Under the pieces are notes generated by a model. That model ran no database searches and was not told the DNA's origin. It worked only from the letters and a program-made list of their open reading frames with translations. From Fibrobacter sp. (lineage in GTDB: Bacteria; Fibrobacterota; Fibrobacteria; Fibrobacterales; Fibrobacteraceae): 64,000 nt of DNA. Positions 7,628 to 16,648 of the stretch are shown here, piece by piece. Location of the stretch: assembly GCA_024398835.1 (NCBI GenBank), contig JAKSIK010000009.1, positions 1 through 64,000 of the forward strand, read 5' to 3'. Numbering within the stretch: the first letter of the stretch is position 1; each line of letters starts with the position of its first letter. Made by a program: the position numbers and the translations under genes.

Positions 7628-9859
7628 ATGAAAATATTCAAAATTATCGCAATTTTAGGCATTTTCGCTTGCACACACAGCTTTGCCGATGCCCTAAACG
7701 CAAAACCCCTAAGAGTCGGCCCTGTTAGCTACTACGGAGCGCTCCACACCCAAGGGAACAAAATCATCGGCGCCAAAAATGGGAGCCAAGCCATGCTGCG
7801 CGGCATTAGCCTATATTGGTCCGACGCCACAGGCTCCATGTACTACAACAAAGAAGCCATCAAATGGGCGGTACAGAACCTAAAAATTGACGTTTTCCGC
7901 TTCGCTATGGGAGTCCAGTACTACAGCAGTGACGGAGGAACAGGCAACGCCATGGATGCTTCCTACGCCTACATCAGCTCCCCGGAACGGTACTACACCC
8001 TGGCAGATAAGATGATTGAGGCCGCCATCGAAAACGACGTCTATATCATTCTTGACTGGCACAGCCACCGGGCCACTTCAGAAGAAAACTACGCAAGAAC
8101 CTTCTTCCAAAAGATGTCCGAAAAATACGCCGACGTGCCCAATGTCATCTATGAAGTATTTAACGAACCCGTAAAACAAGGCTGGAGCTCCATCCAGAGC
8201 TACGCGACCAATGTTTCTAGAGAAATCCGTCAAAACACGGAAAACCTCATCCTTGTAGGAACCCCTAACTGGTCCCAACTTACCAACTACGGTGGAGTCA
8301 ACGCCACAAACATTGCCTATGTCCTTCACTTCTATGCGGGAAGTCATGGTGTTGGTACCTATGGGCAAAGAGCAACAGCAGCCATGAATGCAGGGAATGC
8401 GGTATTCATCTCCGAATGGGGCACCACCAATGCCGATGGCAAGGGCGATGCAGACGAAGGTTCCACAAAGGATTGGCTCACCTTCATGAACAACAACAAA
8501 ATTAGCAACTGCAACTGGAGCTTCAGGCATTCCGGTTCCAATGAATCTTCAGCCATGTTTGATGAAGACGAAGCGCTAACTTCGGGTAAAATGCTGGATG
8601 ATGCCGCATACACAAAATCCGGCACCATCGTCAAAAACTATCTGCAGCAAAATGCACAAAGTTGGAACGATTCCCTTACCAAAGGGCATCGCTCCGGAAC
8701 CTGCAGCTTCGCACACCAAACAGCCACAGAAGAACAGGCCTCTATTACCGATATCCTAAAAAACGGCTGTTCTTACGAGTCTAGTGATAACGACGTGGTA
8801 AGCATTGATGGAGAAACTCTGAAGATTCACAAAGCAGGTTTTGCCATAATCTCTTCAAAAGAAGACAACTCCCAATCCATCGTAACCATAACCCCCCTTG
8901 CAAAGCAAACCGTCAACCGCTTTTTCGATTTGGTTTGTCGTTATGGTGGAAACTGTTCCAATGATGTAGGAGATAACTACACAGGAACCGCCACCCTGTT
9001 TGAATGGCTACTGGGATCTGCCACCAAGACTGTCGAAGGTTCCACGTATACACTAAAATCTCTAGACCCGGACATCGTTGATGTGAAACAGGCAAAATGT
9101 GTCAAAGCAAGCTGCTACAACCATAGCGGTAAAGATTCCTACATCTATGATTTCAAGTCATACGGAACTGCAAGAATCGTGGCGACCGCGCCTGCAGTAA
9201 CTGGATTTAAAGAGTTGGACGACACCATTACAGTCCAGTTCATTAAAGGACTAAATTCTATTACCCGCAATTTCAAGAATTCTAAGGTTACGCTTAATGG
9301 AACTATCAGTAATCTGCTTCCTGATACAACCATGTTTGGCACAGCAGTTTCATATACTTATAATGGCAAGGAATCCTCCCCATACTTAACGAAATCTGGA
9401 AATAATGCCATCGCCGGTAATGAGAATGCCATTGTTTATGTAACCGCCAACGCTCCTGAAACTGATCAACGAGAAGAATTCTCCAGAACAATCCGCGTTG
9501 TTATTGGTGACAGCACCGCCATTGTCAATGCCGATGAAATCAAGGAATATGAGCCAGAGCCTCCAGCTCCAGATACGACAAAAAAAGACACCACAAATAC
9601 AGCCATTACCTCCGTTTCATTACATACTCAAAATCTTCGCGTACAATCCATTCCCTGCGGATTGAGCCTACATGTACAAAACCCTGGCTTAATCTCTATC
9701 AGCATCTTCGACATCACTGGGAATCAGATTAAACAGACAAGCCAATTCTTCAGTCAAGGGCAGCACATTGTAGAACTTAGAGGCATTCCCTCTGGAAATT
9801 ACATTGCGGTCATCCGACAAGGAAGTCAGCTGATGTCTACACCCTGGAAAAAACGATAA
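7628..9859 (+). CDS. Multidomain GH5 cellulase with C-terminal sorting-type tail
   Basis: A 743-residue secreted enzyme. After a Sec signal (about residues 1-20) comes a GH5 catalytic domain (about 30-345, GH5_2-like). Acid/base Glu180 is in YEVFNEP and nucleophile Glu263 in VFISEWGT; LDWHSH is also typical. The middle part (about 360-650) is a run of Ig-like or bacterial-Ig-type beta domains of unknown function. The C-terminal ~75 residues (LHVQNPGLISISIFDITGN... to the end) resemble a T9SS sorting tail. Predicted retaining endo-beta-1,4-glucanase, exported to the surface. It is divergent from the CBM-like protein gene with an AT-rich 229-bp gap. A hairpin terminator follows. Confidence 0.9.
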   Translation: MKIFKIIAILGIFACTHSFADALNAKPLRVGPVSYYGALHTQGNKIIGAKNGSQAMLRGISLYWSDATGSMYYNKEAIKWAVQNLKIDVFRFAMGVQYYSSDGGTGNAMDASYAYISSPERYYTLADKMIEAAIENDVYIILDWHSHRATSEENYARTFFQKMSEKYADVPNVIYEVFNEPVKQGWSSIQSYATNVSREIRQNTENLILVGTPNWSQLTNYGGVNATNIAYVLHFYAGSHGVGTYGQRATAAMNAGNAVFISEWGTTNADGKGDADEGSTKDWLTFMNNNKISNCNWSFRHSGSNESSAMFDEDEALTSGKMLDDAAYTKSGTIVKNYLQQNAQSWNDSLTKGHRSGTCSFAHQTATEEQASITDILKNGCSYESSDNDVVSIDGETLKIHKAGFAIISSKEDNSQSIVTITPLAKQTVNRFFDLVCRYGGNCSNDVGDNYTGTATLFEWLLGSATKTVEGSTYTLKSLDPDIVDVKQAKCVKASCYNHSGKDSYIYDFKSYGTARIVATAPAVTGFKELDDTITVQFIKGLNSITRNFKNSKVTLNGTISNLLPDTTMFGTAVSYTYNGKESSPYLTKSGNNAIAGNENAIVYVTANAPETDQREEFSRTIRVVIGDSTAIVNADEIKEYEPEPPAPDTTKKDTTNTAITSVSLHTQNLRVQSIPCGLSLHVQNPGLISISIFDITGNQIKQTSQFFSQGQHIVELRGIPSGNYIAVIRQGSQLMSTPWKKR

Positions 9860-9878
9860 TCAAACATTTCCTATATGC

Positions 9879-9911
9879 AAAAAGTCATCTGCTACACAGA
9901 TGGCTTTTTTT
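9879..9911 (+). terminator. Terminator after the GH5 gene
   Basis: Stem AAAGTCATCTG / CAGATGGCTTT (one wobble), loop CTACA, followed by a long T run, 20 bp after the stop codon. Confidence 0.85.
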
Positions 9912-10054
9912 ATTTTAGATACACATAATTGCTTAAGCCTAAAGCCTCGCTCTAATAATTCCACACTTTTATATGTGCAAATTCACAATGAGGTTGCACT
10001 CCATCAGAGGATTTCTTCTGCTTACAACAACTCTATGCTTCCTCAAGAAATTTT

Positions 10055-10091
10055 TCAAAAAAATAGGTCCCTCACTTTGAGGAACCTATGC
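10055..10091 (-). terminator. Terminator of the six-gene envelope operon
   Basis: Stem ATAGGTCCCTCA / TGAGGAACCTAT with one mismatch and loop CTT; in the minus direction a run of seven T follows. It is 20 bp beyond the stop at 10112, the end of the operon. Confidence 0.8.
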
Positions 10092-10111
10092 TTTATTTAG
10101 ATTTCTAGAAA

Positions 10112-11347
10112 TTACTTCTTTTTCTTGGCAGGCTTATAATTCACATCAGGGCGGAGTTCCAAACCGATGGTAACTAAGAGGGATACCAGAGGCTCATGGA
10201 AATCTTGAGAGAGGTCATAAACCGCTACGCCAGCCATGCCATCAGACTTCACTTGTTCGGCAACAGCCTTCACAGAAGGAATACCCATGAACACGATGGA
10301 TTCCGTTTCACTGACAGCGACTTCCGACTTGGATGCCTCATCAAAAGTAACTTTATAGTCGGGGGTATCAAACTTGCCCATCAATTCAGCATAGGAGAGG
10401 TAACCTTCGTTACCGCTACCTGTTCCCTGATGGCTAGAGCCAAGCCCCTTTGCGCCAGAGAAGGATTTGCCATACATAAAGAGGACCGGAATCAAAAGAT
10501 CTCTATTAACACCAGCCCCTTCCACCATCTTCAGCGCTTCCGCAACGGAAACCGCACTCTGGTTCGGAATCAAAGTCTCCGATTCCTCCGTCATCATGTC
10601 GTTCATAAAGACATTGACATAGGAAAGCTTGTTCAAAGCTTCAGCCTTATAGGCGTCCATTCCAGCAGAGGTATAAACAACTGCGGTCACAACTTTTCCA
10701 GATAGGCCATTCACCAAAGCATCTATCATCTTTGCGAAATCTTCCGTGTCATCGGTAGTCAAGTTTTGCCAATCCAATTCTACACCATCACCACCCTTTT
10801 CAGAGAGCCACTGGTTCACATTGGAAACAAACTTCGACAACAAATCCTCAGAAGAAGCGATTGCTTTTAAGTTACCTTCAGCTTCCATACCGCCAACGGC
10901 AACAATCAGCTTCACTCCATTTTCCTTAGTCTTTTCCACCAAAGCCTGGAAGTTTACGGCATCATTTTCATCCACAAATGCCAAAGAACCATCTTCACCC
11001 GGCATCAGGGAGGAATAATGAACGTTGGTTACAGTATTATAACGGATATCCTTGGGATAGAACTGGGAATACTGACTCCAATAGGGGAAATACCCCACCA
11101 CTTTGTCGGCAGAGCCACGCTTGGCAGGAGTAGTGGGAGCAGCAACCTGTTCGGCAGGGGCAGCTTCTTCAGCGGGAGCGGCAGCCTGTTCAGCAGGGGC
11201 GGCTTCTTCAGCGGGAGCGGTAGCCTGTTCGGCAGGGGCAGTTTCCTCAGCGGGAGCGGCAGCCTGTTCGGCAGGAGCGGCTTCTTGAGCCTGAAGACTC
11301 ACAGCCAAGCCAAGGGCAACAACGAAAACAATCTTTTTGATATTCAT
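10112..11347 (-). CDS. Secreted GH18-fold protein with degenerate active site
   Basis: A 411-residue protein with a Sec signal (about 1-20), a low-complexity Ala/Pro/Glu linker of four 13-residue repeats (about 22-72), and a GH18 chitinase-like domain (about 82-400) beginning KVVGYFPYW. The family motif DGxDxDxE appears here as DGVELDWQ (residues 187-194): the second Asp is Glu and the catalytic Glu is Gln194. GH18 enzymes need that Glu as acid, so this protein is probably not an ordinary chitinase and may bind glycan or act as a structural subunit. It is the last gene of the envelope operon; GGGAG sits 9 nt before the start. Confidence 0.75.
   Translation of the reverse strand: MNIKKIVFVVALGLAVSLQAQEAAPAEQAAAPAEETAPAEQATAPAEEAAPAEQAAAPAEEAAPAEQVAAPTTPAKRGSADKVVGYFPYWSQYSQFYPKDIRYNTVTNVHYSSLMPGEDGSLAFVDENDAVNFQALVEKTKENGVKLIVAVGGMEAEGNLKAIASSEDLLSKFVSNVNQWLSEKGGDGVELDWQNLTTDDTEDFAKMIDALVNGLSGKVVTAVVYTSAGMDAYKAEALNKLSYVNVFMNDMMTEESETLIPNQSAVSVAEALKMVEGAGVNRDLLIPVLFMYGKSFSGAKGLGSSHQGTGSGNEGYLSYAELMGKFDTPDYKVTFDEASKSEVAVSETESIVFMGIPSVKAVAEQVKSDGMAGVAVYDLSQDFHEPLVSLLVTIGLELRPDVNYKPAKKKK
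11126..11282. repeat. 39-bp tandem repeat in the GH18-like gene
   Basis: About four in-frame copies of a 39-bp unit coding APAEQAAAPAEEA-type repeats. The copies are nearly identical at DNA level, so copy number could vary between strains. They form a flexible charged linker between signal peptide and the GH18 domain. Confidence 0.85.
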
Positions 11348-11362
11348 AATTCAATGCTCCCT

Positions 11363-12238
11363 TTATTTAATCTCATGTACAATGTCTAGGTCATCCACAC
11401 AATAAAGCGTCTCAGTTGGATACGTAACCGTTCCCTGAATAGGATTGGAACTTTCCTCATCCTTGCACTTACGATATGCCCAGCCATTTCCCTTTCCAAC
11501 AAGAGAGAAATGATAACTGAAAGAAAGCGTATCCAAGGTGATTTTCTTTAACCAAGAAAGGTCATCCTTGACGCCATAAGCATTAAAGAGAGCCATGTGC
11601 TTGTACTCTGAATTGCTCAAGGTTCCGTCTTCCTTAACAGGAATCGTATCACAAGAAAGGGTATCCGTAACAGCTTCACCCTTCTTTGCAGCAACCTTCA
11701 GGGTCTCCGTAATGGTATAGTTCACAGAGTCCTTTCCACCTTCTGTAGCGAGGCCCTTCACAGAAACTATCGCACTATCCGCACCGTAAGTTATCACTGG
11801 GCTGAAAACTTTAACAACACTCTTGGTGCTATCTGCAGCCAGACTGTCCAGATTCAAATAGAGATAGCGCATCTGAGTCTTGCAGGAGCCTATGGAATCC
11901 CGCGTAATAGGGCTCCAAACATCATCCCAAAGTTCTTCGGAATAGCCTCCATAAATCGGATTCACGAAGATTTTATGGAGTACGGAAGTATCACTTGCAA
12001 AAGCGGCAGAATCTGCAGAGATTTGTTCTTTCGACAACCCTACGGACGCATTGTAATTCTTCACATAATCCTGAATCTGCAGACTCACCAGCTGTGGATG
12101 AAGCTCCATATATTCGGCGGCAGAAAAATCTTCCGGGAAGTTTTCTGCAATCGCTTCATCTTCATCCACATCCATCGAGGAGCAGCCAACAAGAGAAGCT
12201 ACAGCAAACGCAATTAAGAAACGATTCATTTTATTCAT
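11363..12238 (-). CDS. Putative lipoprotein of the envelope operon, unknown function
   Basis: A 291-residue protein with a lipoprotein signal (lipobox LVGC, followed by SSMDVDEDE). The mature part is acidic and mixed alpha/beta. It contains repeated Asp-Ser/Thr-rich stretches and several Cys (for example SIGSCKT, LSCDTI, YRKCKDEE, LYCVDD) that could form disulfides. No known domain was recognised. The start at 12238 has GGAG at good spacing. Tight spacing (10 and 15 bp) to its neighbours suggests it acts together with the three outer-membrane barrels, perhaps as an assembly or surface partner; this is inference. Confidence 0.7.
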   Translation of the reverse strand: MNKMNRFLIAFAVASLVGCSSMDVDEDEAIAENFPEDFSAAEYMELHPQLVSLQIQDYVKNYNASVGLSKEQISADSAAFASDTSVLHKIFVNPIYGGYSEELWDDVWSPITRDSIGSCKTQMRYLYLNLDSLAADSTKSVVKVFSPVITYGADSAIVSVKGLATEGGKDSVNYTITETLKVAAKKGEAVTDTLSCDTIPVKEDGTLSNSEYKHMALFNAYGVKDDLSWLKKITLDTLSFSYHFSLVGKGNGWAYRKCKDEESSNPIQGTVTYPTETLYCVDDLDIVHEIK

Positions 12239-12248
12239 AGTCCGTCTC

Positions 12249-14423
12249 CTAGAAATTCACCAACACATTGGCTACGATAACGGTTTTATCAATAGACAGT
12301 TCTTTCGAAACTTTATTCATTCCGCCGTCTTCGACCGATTCAAACATGTCGTAGCTCAACTTATCTGTCAAAAGTCCATACTGTGCTGTCAGGTATGAAT
12401 TAGGAGCAATTCTAATCCGAGGACCTGCAAGCAACAGCGATTCTTCAGCCTTTGTTACGGCAGCGCTAGCATTAATGGCCAAAGCCTTACCAAATTCCTT
12501 GTTAGAAACCTGGTAGCCTGCCAGCAAGGTGATGGGCCCCCAGATATCCAGCGTTGCACCCGCCATCATGCGGTCGGAAGTACGTTCCATATAAGCATCT
12601 TCTTCTGTATGGTCATAGGAACCCTGAATAAGGAGCTTCCGATCCAAAGAGGGAATAAATTCTCCCACATCAATGCCCACACCCATTGCATACTGGGTGT
12701 AGTTATTTTCATCGGTTTCCAACACACCCTTCTCATCAACACCCGTCACCACGGCGCCTTGATTCATTTTAGAGAACCGACCATTCAAGGTGATAGCATC
12801 GCGCCAACTCAAATCCAAAGACACATTGAATCCCTTGCGATCCGGAGTAGCAATACCAAACGGCATAGACATATTCACAGAGGGATCCAAGGCAAACATG
12901 GCCTCAGCGGCTTCCATCTTCTTCAAAGAACTGGCATTATAACCATTGCGGTAGAAATGGGCATTCTTGTAGTTGTTATCCAATCGAGAATACAAGTAAT
13001 TGGATTCATCAGAAGCAGAGAGGACATTCTTGGAGCCAGAAGTCATCAAATTGTTCGCATTCAACGGGTTGGAATTATATACAGAGAAATAAAGATTTTC
13101 CAGGCTAGACATTCCAAAATCAGAAATCAGGCTGGAATCTGCGGACATGGTGTACAAGGCATTGGCGTTCAAAATGACTGCATTACCCTGATAATTCGGA
13201 GAGGAGGCCATTTCGGACCAGAAGTCTTCATCCGTCTGCAAATACATGGCCTTCAAATCAAAGCCCACGCCAGCAACATCGCCCTTTACATAGGGTTCAA
13301 CATTAAAGCTGATTTTCCTTTCTTCCTTTGCATAATCCTCATTGACATAATCCGTCTTAGTAGTGGCGTAATTACGCATGTAGACGATGAACTCTGAAGA
13401 GCCATCGGGATTGTAAGCCAACCCTTCAGCAATCATCCGTTTCGTGACAGGGAATTCCGCCATGTAATCATAATCTACAGTCCAATGGGACTTGGCAAAT
13501 TCGCCATTGAAACCAAAGTTCACTGGCAAACCAGAAAGAATACCCTTGGAATCAAATCCAAAGTCTGTGGAGTACACCATATTGTTGTCGTAATACACCG
13601 TATCCTTCGGAGATACAGCCCTTGAACGACGGCTCTTCTTGCGGTCAAAAATGTCCGTGAAGTTGCCACCCACATAAAGGCCATAGGTTTCTACACCCAG
13701 GCGTCCACCATAGAAATACCGATCAGAGAAGTCAAAATCAAAGAACACCTGATCTTGCTTCTTCGCGGTATTACGCATACGGGCACCCGTGATCTGAGCA
13801 TGGATATCGTCAATAAATCCAAGCTTTCCACTATGATAGTCCGCATTCACACCCTGCATCAAACGATTTGTCGTGGTGTCCAGATTTCTCTGAGCCAGTG
13901 CTTCCACCCTATTGGCGGCAAAGATTTCCGGTTCCTGCAACATCAGTGTTTGAGGTGTATACAATGTCAACGGAGTGAAACCGACACGCATATAGCCCAA
14001 ATTGAAAGCTAGATGTTTATCAAAAATCTTTCCATCATAAGAGAACCAGTGACCGATGATAGGATTGTTGTTCTCATCAAAGGCGTTTTGCCAATCCTTG
14101 TGCAAACGAACATCTACACGAATCTCACTCTCAGAACTAGGACGAGCCTTAAGAGAGAGGTTCACGTCGGTAAAGGCCTGAGTTTCTTGCGTCGGAGAAT
14201 CATCACTGAACTGATCTGACTCGGCAATAGACGTAACCACGCCTGCCTTAGCCGTTCCATTCAAGCGGAGTCCGAGAACAGAAGCATCCATGGAATCCAA
14301 TTTGTTAATCATGGATTCCTGCTCCTGAACAAGGGAGTCACCCGCCGCAGCAAAGGCCGTCGCCGCAGTAAACAAAATTGCAGAAGCGAAACTGATTGAA
14401 CGCATATTCTTATTATTCTTCAT
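12249..14423 (-). CDS. Large outer-membrane beta-barrel protein, paralog 1
   Basis: A 724-residue protein with a Sec signal (about 1-26), a short predicted helical segment, and a body of alternating amphipathic beta strands ending VIVANVLVNF. The final Phe and alternating hydrophobic pattern are typical of BAM-assembled outer-membrane barrels. Segments FTPLTLYTP...EPEIFAANR and DPSVNMSMPFGIATPDRKG are shared with the next gene (14439-16634), showing common ancestry. No porin or TonB motif was recognised; substrate and function are unknown. GGGAGGGA lies 7 nt before the start. Gaps to neighbours are 10 and 15 bp. Confidence 0.75.
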   Translation of the reverse strand: MKNNKNMRSISFASAILFTAATAFAAAGDSLVQEQESMINKLDSMDASVLGLRLNGTAKAGVVTSIAESDQFSDDSPTQETQAFTDVNLSLKARPSSESEIRVDVRLHKDWQNAFDENNNPIIGHWFSYDGKIFDKHLAFNLGYMRVGFTPLTLYTPQTLMLQEPEIFAANRVEALAQRNLDTTTNRLMQGVNADYHSGKLGFIDDIHAQITGARMRNTAKKQDQVFFDFDFSDRYFYGGRLGVETYGLYVGGNFTDIFDRKKSRRSRAVSPKDTVYYDNNMVYSTDFGFDSKGILSGLPVNFGFNGEFAKSHWTVDYDYMAEFPVTKRMIAEGLAYNPDGSSEFIVYMRNYATTKTDYVNEDYAKEERKISFNVEPYVKGDVAGVGFDLKAMYLQTDEDFWSEMASSPNYQGNAVILNANALYTMSADSSLISDFGMSSLENLYFSVYNSNPLNANNLMTSGSKNVLSASDESNYLYSRLDNNYKNAHFYRNGYNASSLKKMEAAEAMFALDPSVNMSMPFGIATPDRKGFNVSLDLSWRDAITLNGRFSKMNQGAVVTGVDEKGVLETDENNYTQYAMGVGIDVGEFIPSLDRKLLIQGSYDHTEEDAYMERTSDRMMAGATLDIWGPITLLAGYQVSNKEFGKALAINASAAVTKAEESLLLAGPRIRIAPNSYLTAQYGLLTDKLSYDMFESVEDGGMNKVSKELSIDKTVIVANVLVNF

Positions 14424-14438
14424 ACAAGTTCCCTCCCA

Positions 14439-16634
14439 TTAAAATTCCACATTAATGGAAGCTTCAACAATTGTCTGTGAAAATTCATGTTCAAACGACC
14501 CCGAAGCATCCTTTGACACATCATAGTAGTTAGGCAGATTTTCCGCTCCAGCGGAAGAACCCGCAGCTACCAGATTTGCCGTATTATACTCGTTCTTCAC
14601 AGAAATCATACCGAAATTAATGGCAAGCCAAGCATTCTCTGCCACCGTGTAGTCAACGCCAGCCATCCACTGCATTTGCGTAGACTTCATCATTGGAGCA
14701 CTCCACCCGCTGATGGAAGCCTGGACATCATTATACTCCGTAGTAATCATCTGTACGCCTGCGGCAAATCCGAGACGTGGCAGATACTGGACATACAAGC
14801 CGCCATTGATAAAGTCACTCTTTATTTCTGCGGTACCAGCTCCTACAGTTGGGTCAAAATCTATTGAACGTTCTGAATGCTTGTAGGATCCGGAAATCTC
14901 TAGCGGACGGTTTGTAATGCCAAAGGTCTTGAAAATATCCCATTTGGCGCCGCCACCATATTCCGTATATGCAGCCTTGTCAAAGCCCGCAACAGCCTTT
15001 ACTTGGTTGAACATGCTAAACAAGCCCTGGACTTCAACCTTTTCACTCATATTGAAAGTTGCTGTAGCCTGGGCACCCAACCGGTTAGGAGTAGCCAAAC
15101 CAAAGGGCAAAGCCAGCTGCACTGCAGGATCCATCAGTGTTTCGAGCAAAGCCAACTGAGAATGGGTATACACGTTCGTGCCCCAGGAATTCTTGTTGTA
15201 GTTCGCAATGTTATAGCTCTCTGTCTGGCCGCCAGCAATAGCATTGTCATCAGTACCCAAAGTAGTAGTCACTGGAGAGAACTTTGGGGAGAAGTTGTAC
15301 ACAGCATCAAAGGTGGAGTACAGCGGAGAATTAACTCCATAGCGAACCGTATTTCCATCCTTATCGGAATTCAATATTCTCTGAGCAAAGAAACTCGGAG
15401 ACTGTGCAGCATTATTAAACCAGTTACTGTCATTATAAATGACATCTGCCTTAAGAATGGCGCTCCAAGCTTCCTTCTGATAGCCAGCATTCAATGTTCC
15501 CAAGATGGCCATGCCATCAAGTGTCTCGTCCGTAACCGCGTCGCCCATGACAGGGTTTCCGAGTTCGTCAACAATTTGATTTCCCGCCTCATCCAAAACG
15601 GCGTAAGGAGCGTGGTGGTAAACCTTATCCTTGGAAAGAGCAGCTTCTGCAACCACATCCATCACCAAAGTCTTGCTACCTGCCATACCAGCTACATCAG
15701 CACCAACGCGGCCGCTAAAGACCATGGTCTCCTGAGCATCCGTATCATAGGGATTGATTGCCTGACGCTGATAAGGACTGTTCAAATCATTCCCAGGATG
15801 ACGATAGGTATATGAGAAAGACTTCTCATTGTCAAAGATATACATAGGAGTCAAGCCTACATAAAGATTCTTCGACATGGGGAGGATTTCAAAGTTGCCA
15901 GCAGCCAACCATTTATCCATGTTGGAAGCCTGCGTTGCACCTGCGATGCCCATTCCCGGCTGCAGGTTTCCTTCAGCACCCGTGAAGTCCAGAACCGCAG
16001 TTCTATTCAGGCGGGCCATCAAGGCTTCTGCACGGACTTCTCCCAAGGCTGGGTTCAATTCCTTGCGGAACTGAACATTGACACCCTGCAAGTTACGCTG
16101 AGAACCTTCAATCAACGGTTCCTTCTGAGCCATGTGACGCTTGCGAGCGAAAATAGTGGGCTCATACATGATATCAAGGCCTGGGAGGGTCAATGTCAGA
16201 GGAGAGTATTCCTGACGGAAATCACCTATGATCCAGTAGAAGGACTTTCCAATATTGCCTTCTACATTGATCCATGCCACCGAAGCCGTTTTAGAAGCCG
16301 CAGCAAAGTACTCCTGCATACCACCACCCAAACGAAGCATGGCGTTTGCACGCACAGCCTCATAGGGACGGAAATGGAAATCGATATCTGCAGTTACAAA
16401 CTCGTTGCGTTCCGTTTCGGGCATCTTGTTAAGGCCCGATGGATCCTGATCATTATCAAAGTAAGACGCCTGAGCCGCCGCACGAATGCTTCCATCAATC
16501 ACAAAGCCACGCTTCGCATTAATGGAATCTTCCTTGCTCGTCAACACATTCTGATTGTCACGAACAACCGTTGCTGAACTAGCCGCAGTTGCAGCGAGAA
16601 GGGCTATCAATGTTTTCTTTATCGTCATATTCAT
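14439..16634 (-). CDS. Large outer-membrane beta-barrel protein, paralog 2
   Basis: A 731-residue protein with a Sec signal (about 1-22) and a beta-strand-rich body ending VEASINVEF, with the terminal Phe of outer-membrane barrels. The segments YSPLTLTLPGLDIMYEPTIFARKR and DPAVQLALPFGLATPNRLG align with paralog 1 over similar positions, so the two genes arose by duplication and then diverged widely. A strong SD (GGGAGGG) precedes the start. No catalytic or TonB-plug motif was seen. The likely location is the outer membrane; cargo or ligand is unknown. Confidence 0.75.
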   Translation of the reverse strand: MNMTIKKTLIALLAATAASSATVVRDNQNVLTSKEDSINAKRGFVIDGSIRAAAQASYFDNDQDPSGLNKMPETERNEFVTADIDFHFRPYEAVRANAMLRLGGGMQEYFAAASKTASVAWINVEGNIGKSFYWIIGDFRQEYSPLTLTLPGLDIMYEPTIFARKRHMAQKEPLIEGSQRNLQGVNVQFRKELNPALGEVRAEALMARLNRTAVLDFTGAEGNLQPGMGIAGATQASNMDKWLAAGNFEILPMSKNLYVGLTPMYIFDNEKSFSYTYRHPGNDLNSPYQRQAINPYDTDAQETMVFSGRVGADVAGMAGSKTLVMDVVAEAALSKDKVYHHAPYAVLDEAGNQIVDELGNPVMGDAVTDETLDGMAILGTLNAGYQKEAWSAILKADVIYNDSNWFNNAAQSPSFFAQRILNSDKDGNTVRYGVNSPLYSTFDAVYNFSPKFSPVTTTLGTDDNAIAGGQTESYNIANYNKNSWGTNVYTHSQLALLETLMDPAVQLALPFGLATPNRLGAQATATFNMSEKVEVQGLFSMFNQVKAVAGFDKAAYTEYGGGAKWDIFKTFGITNRPLEISGSYKHSERSIDFDPTVGAGTAEIKSDFINGGLYVQYLPRLGFAAGVQMITTEYNDVQASISGWSAPMMKSTQMQWMAGVDYTVAENAWLAINFGMISVKNEYNTANLVAAGSSAGAENLPNYYDVSKDASGSFEHEFSQTIVEASINVEF

Positions 16635-16648
16635 CTTTCATCCCTCCC

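Noticed and set aside
9900-10100. A 66-codon frame between two terminators
   Set aside because: It begins inside the T run of the GH5 terminator and runs through the next terminator; no ribosome site.
10112-11347. Calling this gene a chitinase
   Set aside because: The catalytic Glu of the GH18 motif is Gln, so an active chitinase is not supported.
12249-16634. Calling the barrels TonB-dependent receptors (SusC-like)
   Set aside because: No plug domain, TonB box or SusD partner is visible, and they are shorter than SusC proteins.
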